Positions 44,149 through 51,923 of a stretch of 64,000 bases of DNA are shown here, piece by piece; position 1 is the stretch's first letter, and each line of letters opens with the position of its first letter. The translations under genes were made by a program, and so were the position numbers. The notes beneath the pieces are model-generated. The model searched no databases. It was not told the DNA's origin and saw only the letters and a program-made list of their open reading frames with translations. The stretch comes from Parvibaculaceae bacterium (GTDB lineage: Bacteria; Pseudomonadota; Alphaproteobacteria; Parvibaculales; Parvibaculaceae), in assembly GCA_019636015.1 (NCBI GenBank), contig JAHBYJ010000001.1, positions 682,001-746,000 of the forward strand, written 5' to 3'.

Positions 44149-44586
44149 ATGACCGGATTGTCAGCCTACGCCGCGCTCTTCCTCGCGGCCTTCATCGCCG
44201 CAACGCTTCTCCCCGCGCAGTCGGAAGCCGTGCTTGTCGGCCTCCTCGTCGCGGGCGAGCATCCGGCGCTGGCCCTCGTCATCGTCGCAGGCATTGGCAA
44301 TGTGTTCGGCTCGCTGGTGAATTATGGGCTTGGCCGCGCAGCGCTGCGCTTTCAGGAGCGCCGCTGGTTCCCGGCAAGCCCCGCCGCGCTTGCCCGCGCC
44401 AGCGACTGGTACGCACGTTATGGCCGCTGGTCGCTGCTGATGAGCTGGGCCCCCTTCATCGGCGATCCGCTCACCGTCGCCGCCGGCGTCATGCGCGAAC
44501 CCCTCTGGAGCTTCCTCGCCCTCGTCACAATCGCCAAATTCACCCGCTACGTGATCCTCGCAGCGGTGACGTTGCAGGTGGTGTAA
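44149..44586 (+). CDS. YqaA/DedA-like membrane protein
   Basis: A 145-residue integral membrane protein of the YqaA subgroup of DedA/SNARE-associated proteins. Four hydrophobic segments can be drawn. The conserved part reads LLPAQSEAVLVGLLVAGE, then GIGNVFGSLVNYGLGRAAL and the second half SWAPFIGDPLTVAAGVMREPLWSFLALVTIAKFTRY. DedA-family proteins are proposed lipid scramblases or proton-dependent transporters. It is the last gene before the restriction-modification operon and converges on it. Confidence 0.85.
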   Translation: MTGLSAYAALFLAAFIAATLLPAQSEAVLVGLLVAGEHPALALVIVAGIGNVFGSLVNYGLGRAALRFQERRWFPASPAALARASDWYARYGRWSLLMSWAPFIGDPLTVAAGVMREPLWSFLALVTIAKFTRYVILAAVTLQVV

Positions 44587-44600
44587 GGGGAGTGGAGGCT

Positions 44601-45983
44601 TCAGATATGCGCACGCCATATGTCGAGATTTGGCCGAACCACATCAGTACAAAATTCCCTGAAGCTGACCACATTCTCGTGGTGCTTGTACTCCGTTGCC
44701 TTGGATTCCCTCAGGCTCTCTGGAATGACGAGATAGACGCCGAAGGACGCCATGTCATCGATCGACGAGGAGGCGATATTCTCGTCTACGGTAGTTAAGA
44801 ACAGGCGTCGCTTACCTTTCTCTCTTTCTACTTGTTTCCATCTCTCCCGGAGCGTTGTTTTAGCGCTTAGGATAAGTCCGGTTCTGGACTCTGGTGATTT
44901 TCCATCGACAAAGAACAGTGACGGGAGAACGAAATCCGGTCGCTTTCGAGCTTCGACAATTACCTGCTTCTCGAAAGGGATCTCGCCATCGGACAACATT
45001 GCTTCGATGTGGTGCTCGTACGAATAGCCTGCACGGGATTTGCGTTGCTGACTGGCCGAAAGCATCATCCTGTCAACCTGTGGCAGCGCCTCGACCAGCT
45101 TGCGAATAATTTCAGAGGCAGTGATGGTGACCTTTCTGTCACCCAGAACCATTCGGACCAACTCGACAGCTCGCTCCCTGTGTTGATGGTCCCGGAAAAG
45201 TTCCCACTCGATAATGCGGCTGATTTCGCGCAACGCATCGCCCGGCGATTCAAGTTCAAACGGATCGGTCTTTGTAAGTCCGTACCTGCGCAGAAAAACT
45301 TCTCGGGCTCTTGTTGCCAGTTCAAGTGTAGAAGGCATCACGGCATTGTTCTTTGCAAACGTTGCCAGATCACCTTTCATCCATGCGCTGATGATTTGAT
45401 CTGCGAAATCAAGGATTCGTTCCCGGATAGAAGCTTCCCGTTCACGGGGTTCGAAAATGCCAATCACAAAGTCGGCATTGAGATCGAACAGTTCAGCCAA
45501 GAGAAGTGCTTCATCGCCATCGGAATCAATAGTCAGGCACTCATACCTGTACTCCTGCCCCGATGATATCCTGCCCATCACAAGAAACGATGCAGGCAGC
45601 AACTCGGCGAAGGCTGCTTTCGGCAGGCCGGTCATGTGCGTTTCCTGGCCCTTGCTGGTGTAGTGCACAAGCCTCGACAGCTTCTCCTCACTGCCGGTTT
45701 GCGGCCACACGGTAGGGAAGAAAGCTTCGTGAATTTCCCTAGCTTCCGGAGTTGCCCGTCCCTTTTCTTTCAAGGCAGGGAAAAAGCCGCTGTCCCTTTG
45801 TTCGTAGGGAATATAGACGCCCGCTTGATGCTTGTTGGCGTACCTCGCCCAATCGCGATCATTGTTAGAAAGCTTTTTGACTAGAACTCGATCCGATTTT
45901 CCCAGAATTCGCGCGAGAATGTCAGCATCAGGCCGGTCGGGTGAAAACTCATTTTGAGCGCTCAATCTTTCCCCCAATCTCAC
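44601..45983 (-). CDS. EcoRII-type restriction endonuclease
   Basis: A 460-residue type II restriction enzyme matching EcoRII in both halves. The N-terminal effector domain has VKKLSNNDRDWARYANKHQAGVYIP (compare IKRLSANDTG and VGLYIP, recalled from EcoRII). The C-terminal catalytic domain has RKSRAGYSYEHHIEAML at 314-330, Pro349-Asp350 and SAKTTLRERWKQ with Lys375, the PD...K nuclease core. Expected recognition is CCWGG, inferred from the family. The start is weak: GTG 45983, or TTG 45965 after GGGGG. It overlaps the vsr end by up to 35 bases. Base composition is clearly more AT-rich than the neighbours. Confidence 0.85.
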   Translation of the reverse strand: MRLGERLSAQNEFSPDRPDADILARILGKSDRVLVKKLSNNDRDWARYANKHQAGVYIPYEQRDSGFFPALKEKGRATPEAREIHEAFFPTVWPQTGSEEKLSRLVHYTSKGQETHMTGLPKAAFAELLPASFLVMGRISSGQEYRYECLTIDSDGDEALLLAELFDLNADFVIGIFEPREREASIRERILDFADQIISAWMKGDLATFAKNNAVMPSTLELATRAREVFLRRYGLTKTDPFELESPGDALREISRIIEWELFRDHQHRERAVELVRMVLGDRKVTITASEIIRKLVEALPQVDRMMLSASQQRKSRAGYSYEHHIEAMLSDGEIPFEKQVIVEARKRPDFVLPSLFFVDGKSPESRTGLILSAKTTLRERWKQVEREKGKRRLFLTTVDENIASSSIDDMASFGVYLVIPESLRESKATEYKHHENVVSFREFCTDVVRPNLDIWRAHI

Positions 45984-46416
45984 GATTTTTCTGGCCGCTA
46001 CGAATCCAGCGTTCCGTAGAAGATATGACTACCTCGACATCATGTCGCTTATGCCCCTTCAAGGCGCACTCCCAGATGACAAGCACTCGCCATCCTTGTG
46101 CCCGGAGCGCTGCAATAGCCTTCGCATCGTTCCTGCGGTTGGTTTCAATCTTTTGTCGCCAGAAATCCTCGCGGGATTTGGGCCATTTGAAAAGATGACA
46201 GCCATGCCCGTGCCAGAAGCATCCGTGAACAAATATGACGGCTTGCCATTTCGGCAAAACGATATCCGGCTTGCCCGGCAAGCCCTTCACATGCAGCCGG
46301 TAGCGGAAGCCTAGAGCGTGAAGTCCGTGCCGGATCGCAAGTTCAGGTCTTGTATTCTTCCCCCTGATGCCGGACATCATCCGGCTTCGGACATCCGGTG
46401 AAACGACGTCAGCCAA
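45949..46416 (-). CDS. vsr: Very short patch repair endonuclease Vsr
   Basis: A 155-residue Vsr endonuclease, which nicks 5' of T in T:G mismatches made by deamination of 5-methylcytosine in Dcm-type sites. SRMMSGIRGKNTRPELAIRHGLHALGFRYRLHV, GKPDIVLPKWQAVIFVHGCFWHGHGCHLFKWP and WRVLVIWECALKG match E. coli Vsr closely, including the catalytic Asp in KPDIV, the His/Cys zinc-type residues and the His in FVHGCFWH. The likely start is TTG 46416, overlapping the methyltransferase stop by eight bases. It is the middle gene of a methyltransferase-vsr-restriction operon. Confidence 0.92.
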   Translation of the reverse strand: MADVVSPDVRSRMMSGIRGKNTRPELAIRHGLHALGFRYRLHVKGLPGKPDIVLPKWQAVIFVHGCFWHGHGCHLFKWPKSREDFWRQKIETNRRNDAKAIAALRAQGWRVLVIWECALKGHKRHDVEVVISSTERWIRSGQKNREIGGKIERSK

Positions 46417-47752
46417 TTTCCATCTGCAACTGTTTTGGGGCACCCGGAGAAGCTGGCGAACCAAGCTCGAAAAGCTCGCCAGGGTCCATGATACGCAATA
46501 TGTGTGGTTTCATATAATTCGCTATCTCGGTCACGACCGGAACAACAACGGCATTGCCAAACTGCTTGTAGGCGCGGGTATCTGAAACCGGGATCTCCAT
46601 CCTGGTTTCCCTGTCGGGATCGAAACCCATAAGGCGCGCGCATTCGCGGGGTGTAAGTCTGCGCGGTGCCTTTCCTCGCTGTGCAATAAGGATTTCGCTC
46701 CCATCCTTGTAGTAGCGAGCGGAAAGGGTCCTTGCCTTGTCATTGGGAGTGTTCAATCCAAAACCGAAGCCGTTTCCCGCGGCCTTGTGTTTCGCGGCAT
46801 AGGCCTGAAGGTAGTTCCAAAGGTGATCCGAGAGCGTATAGCGCGGGTCGACAAATGTGCAGGGACCCAAACGGCCAATTTTCTTTTGTATTGTATAGCG
46901 TTCTTCCGGCTCCTCTTCCGGCGCATGCAGAATATCGGCAAGTGTCGGTCCCTTGGCGGGGTCTCGAAACTCCAGCCGTCCGAAGTCGAACCCGGTATCG
47001 TCCCGGAAACCTGCAATGAAGATGCGTTCGCGATGCTGCGGCACATAGCCTTTCGCATCGATGACCCGGCAACTGATCTTGTATCCAAGGTCGTTTTCCA
47101 GCGCGCCTTTAATCGTCTTGAACGTGTCGCCCTTGTTGTGGCTCTTGAGGTTCTTGACGTTCTCAAGCAGGAACGCAGCAGGACGATGGTGTTTGAGAAT
47201 CCTCAACACATCAAAGAACAGTGTCCCCTGCGTCTTGTTCATGAAGCCGTGCTCGCGGCCGAGCGAATTGAGTTTGGAAACGCCGGCAATGGAAAAAGGC
47301 TGACACGGGAATCCGGCAAGAAGAACATCGTGCTTCGGAATATCTGCCGCGTCGACTCCGGTTATGTCGCCGGCAATATCGTGATCGTCCGGGAAATTCG
47401 CACGGTAAGTTCGCTGAGCGTATGAATCCCACTCGCTGGTGAAGACACATTTGCCGCCCGCGGATTCAAAGCCCCTCCGCATGCCCCCAATGCCTGCGAA
47501 AAGGTCAACGAAAGTGAAGGCCGGTTGTCCGGGTGCCTGCGGGCGGCGCGCTTCCAGGCGATGCGTCAGAACCTCGATAAAGGCGCGGCGCGGGGAAGTT
47601 TCTCCTGCCTCCCACCGGCGGACGGTCTTGGCATTGACCTCCAGAAGCTCGGCCGTCTCATCTATGGAGAGGCCGTTCTGCTCGCGCAGGGTGCGAAATG
47701 CCTGATCTTCCAAGACCCCTCCATCTGGGACAAAATTGGACATTGTGTCCAA
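46409..47752 (-). CDS. DNA (cytosine-5) methyltransferase, Dcm/M.EcoRII type, with N-terminal HTH
   Basis: A 447-residue 5-methylcytosine methyltransferase. Residues ~15-70 form a helix-turn-helix (TLREQNGLSIDETAELLEVNAKTVRRWEAGETSP) like the regulatory N-terminus of M.SsoII and M.EcoRII. The catalytic part has motif I FVDLFAGIGGMRRGFE, motif IV GFPCQPFSIAG with the nucleophilic Cys, motif VI ENVKNL, motif VIII QHRERIFIAGF and motif X GNAVVVPVV. The target is likely CCWGG, by analogy with its EcoRII-type partner. The start is TTG 47752 or ATG 47743; both lie in a GGACA/TGTCC palindrome, pointing to autorepression. Confidence 0.92.
   Translation of the reverse strand: MDTMSNFVPDGGVLEDQAFRTLREQNGLSIDETAELLEVNAKTVRRWEAGETSPRRAFIEVLTHRLEARRPQAPGQPAFTFVDLFAGIGGMRRGFESAGGKCVFTSEWDSYAQRTYRANFPDDHDIAGDITGVDAADIPKHDVLLAGFPCQPFSIAGVSKLNSLGREHGFMNKTQGTLFFDVLRILKHHRPAAFLLENVKNLKSHNKGDTFKTIKGALENDLGYKISCRVIDAKGYVPQHRERIFIAGFRDDTGFDFGRLEFRDPAKGPTLADILHAPEEEPEERYTIQKKIGRLGPCTFVDPRYTLSDHLWNYLQAYAAKHKAAGNGFGFGLNTPNDKARTLSARYYKDGSEILIAQRGKAPRRLTPRECARLMGFDPDRETRMEIPVSDTRAYKQFGNAVVVPVVTEIANYMKPHILRIMDPGELFELGSPASPGAPKQLQMEIG
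47736..47752. promoter_or_regulatory. Autoregulatory operator over the methyltransferase start
   Basis: TTGGACA-TTG-TGTCCAA, perfect 7-bp arms. The core GGACA-N3-TGTCC has the half-sites and spacing that I recall for the regulatory site bound by the HTH domain of M.SsoII. It covers both possible start codons of the methyltransferase gene, so binding could block initiation of the whole operon. Confidence 0.65.
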
Positions 47753-47850
47753 GTTATCACCTAGGCAGAGAGCCTCGTCAACTCAAATGTACCAACTTTG
47801 TTCTCATTTGGAAGAAAATAGAGCACGGAGCCAACAAATCTTGGTCTGGG

Positions 47851-47878
47851 AAAAAACGGCGCCCGTTCGGGCGCCGTT
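47851..47878 (-). terminator. Intrinsic terminator after the ferredoxin gene
   Basis: Read on the minus strand: AACGGCGCCCG, AA loop, CGGGCGCCGTT followed by a run of T (plus strand A at 47851-47856). It separates the ferredoxin transcript from the restriction-modification operon. Confidence 0.85.
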
Positions 47879-47942
47879 CTTGTCTCTTCCGCCTTCGCTC
47901 CTTTGGAGCTTCGGCAGACGGGCTGCGCCTCTACGCAAGACC

Positions 47943-48263
47943 CTAATGCTGGCTCTCCGGCATCTGCAGCCTGATGCCGTCGATCGCATCGCTCGCGACG
48001 ATCTGGCAGGAGAGGCGCGAATTGTCTTCGCGGCGCTCGCAGAAATCGAGCATCGTTTCTTCCATCGTCTCGATTTCCGGCAGCTTCGAAAGCCACTCTT
48101 CCGGCACATAGACCATGCAGGTCGCGCAGGCGCAGGCGCCGCCGCAATCGCCGTCGATGCCGGGCACGGCGTTCTTCACCGCCGCTTCCATCAGCGTCAG
48201 CCCGTTCGCCACGTCGATCGTGTGTTCCTTGCCGTCATGCTCGATATAAGTCACCTTCGCCAT
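47943..48263 (-). CDS. [2Fe-2S] ferredoxin, adrenodoxin type
   Basis: A 106-residue vertebrate/ISC-type ferredoxin. The cluster ligands are Cys40, Cys46, Cys49 and Cys86 ([11 protein letters not shown] and RLSCQ), with the usual CxxxxxCxxC spacing. Such proteins carry single electrons to class I P450s or other oxygenases. It lies 63 bases downstream of a ferredoxin reductase gene, so the two probably form an electron-transfer operon. The P450 at 7272-8684 is the only P450 in the window and a candidate client. Confidence 0.92.
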   Translation of the reverse strand: MAKVTYIEHDGKEHTIDVANGLTLMEAAVKNAVPGIDGDCGGACACATCMVYVPEEWLSKLPEIETMEETMLDFCERREDNSRLSCQIVASDAIDGIRLQMPESQH

Positions 48264-48326
48264 GGTCGCGCCTCCACGCTACTTTCTTGTTTGTTGCCTT
48301 CGGTTTGTCTCGTTCGCGCGGCTTGA

Positions 48327-49547
48327 TCAGCCGGCAAGTTCCTTAACGGGGATCGTCTCGTCGGCGATGCGCTTCGGATCGAGCACCGCCTGTTTCTGCG
48401 TGAGAATTTTCGCCATCATGAATTCCGGCGCTCGATTCACGGCATCGACCGCAATCAGCACGCCATCTTTCAGATAGAACACGGCAAAGCTCCGGCCGGC
48501 TTCCGGGTCGCCCCGCACCACAGCCTGTGTATAGCCGGCGGACAGGCCCACGATCTGCAGCTTCAGGTCATACTGGTCCGACCAGAACCACGGCACCTGA
48601 TTATAGGGCTTCTCCTTGCCGGCCAGCGTCGCCGCCGCCGTCTTGCCCTGCTCGATCGCGTTCTGCACGCTTTCAAGCCGGAGGCTCCGCCCGTAAACGC
48701 CGTTCGGATGGCTGGTGCAGTCGCCCGCGGCGCAGATATCGGGATCGGATGTGCGGCAGAACTCGTCCACCACGATGCCGTTCTCGACGGTGAGGCCCGC
48801 CTCCATGGCAAGCTCCGTATTCGGAAGAATGCCGATGCCGACAACGACGAAATCGCAAGGGAAGCTCTTGCCCTCGCCGGAAGTGACGGCCGTCACCTTG
48901 TCCGTGCCCTCGAAGCCCGAAACCGTCACGCCCGTTTCGATCTTCACGCCTTCCGCGCGGTGCACGCGCTCATAGAAATGCGAGACGATGGGGTCGACGA
49001 CGCGCGCCATCACGCGGTCCGCCGTCTCGAGCACCGTCACATCGATGCCGCGCTTCACGGCAACGGCGGCCACCTCGAGGCCGATATAGCCGCCGCCCAC
49101 CACGACCATTTTCGCGCCGGGTTTGAAATGCGCCTGGATCGCTTCCACATCGGCGATGTTGCGCAGGTAATGCACGCCGTCGAGGTCGAAGCCCGGCACG
49201 TTGATCTCGCGCACGCGGCTCCCCGTCGCTATCAGCAGTTTGCCGTAGGAGAATTCGCGGCCATCGCCGGTGAGAATGCGTTTCTCGCGGCGGTTGATTT
49301 CCGTCACGCGGGTGCTCCACAGCGTTTCCACGCCCGCGTCGGCATAGAAATCCTGCGCCTTCAGCTCCACCCGGTCATAGCCGATCTCGCCGGCGAGATA
49401 TTTCTTGCTGAGCGGCGGGCGCTGATAGGGCGCATAGGGCTCGTCGCCGATGAGCTTGATCGGACCGGTGAAGCCCTCCGCGCGGAGGCTTTGCACGGCC
49501 TGCGCCGCCGCCTGGCCCGCACCGATAATGATGATGTCGTCCGCCAT
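48327..49547 (-). CDS. NAD(P)H-dependent ferredoxin reductase (FAD)
   Basis: A 406-residue FAD-dependent oxidoreductase of the putidaredoxin/rhodocoxin reductase type. The FAD site is IIIIGAGQAAAQAVQSLR, followed by YQRPPLSKKYLAG; the NAD(P)H site is VVVGGGYIGLEVAAVAV; the second FAD motif is DICAAGDCTSHPN. A reductase C-terminal domain follows. It would move electrons from NADH to the ferredoxin encoded just downstream. An 8-bp-arm inverted repeat (49601-49619) lies 54 bases upstream. Confidence 0.92.
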   Translation of the reverse strand: MADDIIIIGAGQAAAQAVQSLRAEGFTGPIKLIGDEPYAPYQRPPLSKKYLAGEIGYDRVELKAQDFYADAGVETLWSTRVTEINRREKRILTGDGREFSYGKLLIATGSRVREINVPGFDLDGVHYLRNIADVEAIQAHFKPGAKMVVVGGGYIGLEVAAVAVKRGIDVTVLETADRVMARVVDPIVSHFYERVHRAEGVKIETGVTVSGFEGTDKVTAVTSGEGKSFPCDFVVVGIGILPNTELAMEAGLTVENGIVVDEFCRTSDPDICAAGDCTSHPNGVYGRSLRLESVQNAIEQGKTAAATLAGKEKPYNQVPWFWSDQYDLKLQIVGLSAGYTQAVVRGDPEAGRSFAVFYLKDGVLIAVDAVNRAPEFMMAKILTQKQAVLDPKRIADETIPVKELAG

Positions 49548-49600
49548 CTTCCTCCCTTGCCCGGTCGCGTTTCCGCGCCGCGGACCTTACCGCCCATTAT

Positions 49601-49619
49601 TGCGGAGTAAAACTACGCA
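49601..49619. promoter_or_regulatory. Inverted repeat upstream of ferredoxin reductase
   Basis: TGCGGAGT-AAA-ACTACGCA: 8-bp arms with one mismatch, 54 bases upstream of the reductase start on the minus strand. A plausible operator for the reductase-ferredoxin operon. Confidence 0.45.
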
Positions 49620-49709
49620 AACACCGCTTTTTTATACCCGAAATCCGTGGATTTGGCTTGCCCCGTCTCGCGGCAGATCGCCGCGCGAGAAGCATACCAC
49701 GCCAAAAAA

Positions 49710-49723
49710 TGACGCTTGCGTCA
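49710..49723. promoter_or_regulatory. Palindrome in the reductase/AhpD-like gap
   Basis: TGACGC-TT-GCGTCA, perfect 6-bp arms, flanked by A-run on the left (49704-49709) and T-run on the right (49726-49731). Either an operator for the plus-strand AhpD-like gene or a weak bidirectional terminator; the position between divergent genes favours an operator. Confidence 0.4.
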
Positions 49724-49812
49724 ACTTTTTTGTAGCGGGCGGGGCGGTCACAAATTGCGGCTCCCTCTCGTCTTGATGGGGAGAGCATCCCCCTCGTGAA
49801 TGGAGTACCCCC

Positions 49813-50283
49813 ATGAGCCTCACCCCCCGTCTCGATCCCTACAAGGTATCTTCCGAAGCCTACAAGCCCCTTCTCGGCCTCCAGGCCTATGTGGACCGCT
49901 GCGGCCTCGAACATTCCCTGCTCGAACTGGTGAAGACCCGCGCTTCCCAGATCAATGGCTGTGCCTATTGCCTCGAGATGCATACCCGCGAGGCGCGGGA
50001 GGCGGGTGAAAGCGAGGCCCGGCTGTACCTCCTCAATGCCTGGCGCGAGTCGCCGCTCTATACGGCCCGCGAGCGCGCGGCGCTGGAATGGACGGAAGCC
50101 GTCACCCTGCTCGCGGCCGACAATGTGCCGGACAAGGCCTGGGAGGCGGCCCGGGCCGAATTCTCCGACAAGGAGCTTGTCGATCTCACCGTCGCCATCG
50201 GCATGATCAATACATGGAACCGGCTGGCGGTCTCCTTCCGCCTGCTCCATCCCGTGGCCGAGGCGGCGCGAAAGACCGCCTGA
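49813..50283 (+). CDS. AhpD-like carboxymuconolactone decarboxylase family protein
   Basis: A 156-residue alkylhydroperoxidase D-like protein. ELVKTRASQINGCAYCLEMHTREAREAGES carries the CxxC redox pair and downstream His of the family, and VDLTVAIGMINTWNRLAVSFRL is the usual C-terminal helix. Proteins of this form reduce peroxides through the CxxC pair or have unknown roles. It is divergent from the ferredoxin reductase gene and precedes tsaE with 65 bases between. It is probably the last gene of the accessory stretch. Confidence 0.85.
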   Translation: MSLTPRLDPYKVSSEAYKPLLGLQAYVDRCGLEHSLLELVKTRASQINGCAYCLEMHTREAREAGESEARLYLLNAWRESPLYTARERAALEWTEAVTLLAADNVPDKAWEAARAEFSDKELVDLTVAIGMINTWNRLAVSFRLLHPVAEAARKTA

Positions 50284-50348
50284 CGCAAGAGGGGCAGGGC
50301 GCCGGGCCAAGTGGTTCCGCTCGGCGCCCCGCCGCGCTACAAACGCGC

Positions 50349-50843
50349 ATGAGCGCGGAAACCGGCACGAGTCTCACCCTCGACCTGAAGGACGAAGCGG
50401 CAACCCGCGCCCTCGGACAGGCGCTCGCCGCGCGCCTTCGCATCGGCGACCTCATATTGCTCAGGGGCGATCTCGGCGCCGGGAAAACGGCGCTCGCCCG
50501 CGCCCTCGTCCAGGCTCATCTCGCCGCCCATGGCATCGAGGAGGATGTGCCGTCCCCCACCTTCACCCTCGTCCAGACCTATGAGAGCCCGGACCTTCTG
50601 ATCGCCCATGTCGATCTCTACCGAATCGGGGACGCATCGGAACTGCGTGAGCTCGGCCTTGCCGAAATCGCCGATGAAGGCGCCGTCCTGGTCGAATGGC
50701 CGGAGCGCGCGGAAGCCGAAATCCGCCGCCTCTCGCCGGACAGTCTCGACATCTCGCTCTCTCTCATGCCAGAAGGCTTGCGTCGCGCGCGGCTTGAAGG
50801 CCGGGGAAGCTGGGCCGCGCGTCTCGAGGGGCTTTCGCTTTGA
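50349..50843 (+). CDS. tsaE: tRNA threonylcarbamoyladenosine biosynthesis ATPase TsaE
   Basis: A 164-residue TsaE. The Walker A motif is RGDLGAGKTALARAL (about residues 39-53), followed by VPSPTFTLVQTYES and HVDLYRIGDASELRELGL, both conserved in the family. It works with TsaB and TsaD to make t6A37 in ANN-decoding tRNAs and is essential in most bacteria. The longer open frame to 50088 overlaps the AhpD-like gene and is not used. It overlaps amgK by four bases and starts the tsaE-amgK-murU-addB-addA operon. Confidence 0.93.
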   Translation: MSAETGTSLTLDLKDEAATRALGQALAARLRIGDLILLRGDLGAGKTALARALVQAHLAAHGIEEDVPSPTFTLVQTYESPDLLIAHVDLYRIGDASELRELGLAEIADEGAVLVEWPERAEAEIRRLSPDSLDISLSLMPEGLRRARLEGRGSWAARLEGLSL

Positions 50844-51922
50844 CGCCACGCGAAGAAACGATCCGCGATTTCCTGAAAGCCGCAGGCTGGGAAAAGGCCG
50901 AGCGCCGTCCGCTCGCGGGCGATGCCTCCTCGCGGCGCTATGAGCGCCTGTCGCTTTCGGGCCGTCCCGCCGTGCTGATGGACTGGCCGTCCGGTCCCGA
51001 TGCGCCGGTGGTGCCGGGCCGCGCCGCCTATAGCCGCGTCGCACATCTCGCCGAAGATGTCCGCCCCTTCGTCGCGGTGGGCGAGCACCTGCGCCGCCTC
51101 GGCCTCGCCGCGCCGGAGATCATCGCGAGCGATCTCGCCCGCGGCCTGCTGCTCCTCGAAGATCTCGGCGACAATGTTTATGGCGCGCTGATCGAAAAGG
51201 GCGCGGGCCCCGCCGGCGAACATCTCGACGATCTCTACCGCGCCGGCATCGAAACATTGATCCGCTTGCAATCGGTCGAGGCGCCCGCCGCGCTCCCGGT
51301 CGGCGATGGCACCGCGCATGAGATGCCGCATTTCGACGACAGCGTTTTCCGTGCCGAACTCGATGTGCTGCTCGACTGGTATTTTCCCGTGGTTCTCGAA
51401 ACGGAAGCCTCGCCCGCCATGCGCGAGGATTATCACGGGCTCTGGACGGAGCTTCGCCCGCAGATCGATGCCGGTGTGCATACGCTTTTCCTGCGCGACT
51501 ATCATTCGCCCAACATGCTCTGGCTGGGCGAGCGGGCAGGCGCGGCGCGTGTCGGCCTGATCGACTATCAGGATGCGCTGATCGGCTCCCGTGCCTATGA
51601 CGTCGTTTCTTTTCTGCAGGATGCGCGCCGCGATGTGCCGGTGGCGCGGGAAGAGGCGATGCTCGCGCTCTATGTCGAGCGCGCAAAACCGGACCTCGCG
51701 AATTTCGACGAAGATGAATTCCGCGCGTCCTATGCGGTCCTCGGCGCCGAGCGCGCGCTGCGCCTCATCGGTCTCTGGCCGCGCCTTCTGAAGCGCGATG
51801 GCAAGCCGCAATATATGGCGCATATGCCCCGTACCATGGATTACCTCCATCGCAATCTCGCTCATCCGGCGCTCCGCGATCTTGCGCGCTGGCTCGACGC
51901 TAATCTCCGGAAGAAGGCTTGA
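50840..51922 (+). CDS. amgK: Aminoglycoside phosphotransferase-like sugar kinase (AmgK)
   Basis: A 360-residue APH-fold kinase. The catalytic loop is FLRDYHSPNMLWL (Asp, and Asn after His) and the metal motif is IDYQDAL. In Pseudomonas, AmgK phosphorylates N-acetylmuramic acid (and GlcNAc) at the anomeric carbon in the peptidoglycan recycling route that bypasses MurA. The next gene encodes the matching nucleotidyltransferase, supporting this over a resistance role. The start is TTG 50840, overlapping the tsaE stop. Confidence 0.85.
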   Translation: MTPREETIRDFLKAAGWEKAERRPLAGDASSRRYERLSLSGRPAVLMDWPSGPDAPVVPGRAAYSRVAHLAEDVRPFVAVGEHLRRLGLAAPEIIASDLARGLLLLEDLGDNVYGALIEKGAGPAGEHLDDLYRAGIETLIRLQSVEAPAALPVGDGTAHEMPHFDDSVFRAELDVLLDWYFPVVLETEASPAMREDYHGLWTELRPQIDAGVHTLFLRDYHSPNMLWLGERAGAARVGLIDYQDALIGSRAYDVVSFLQDARRDVPVAREEAMLALYVERAKPDLANFDEDEFRASYAVLGAERALRLIGLWPRLLKRDGKPQYMAHMPRTMDYLHRNLAHPALRDLARWLDANLRKKA

Positions 51923-51923
51923 G

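Noticed and set aside
44587..47800. Direct repeats or an integrase marking the edges of the restriction-modification island
   Set aside because: I found no integrase or transposase, and no convincing flanking direct repeat by eye.
47760..47942. A small gene between the ferredoxin and methyltransferase genes
   Set aside because: Short frames here overlap the terminator hairpin and have no ribosome site. The region is better explained as a terminator plus the operon promoter.
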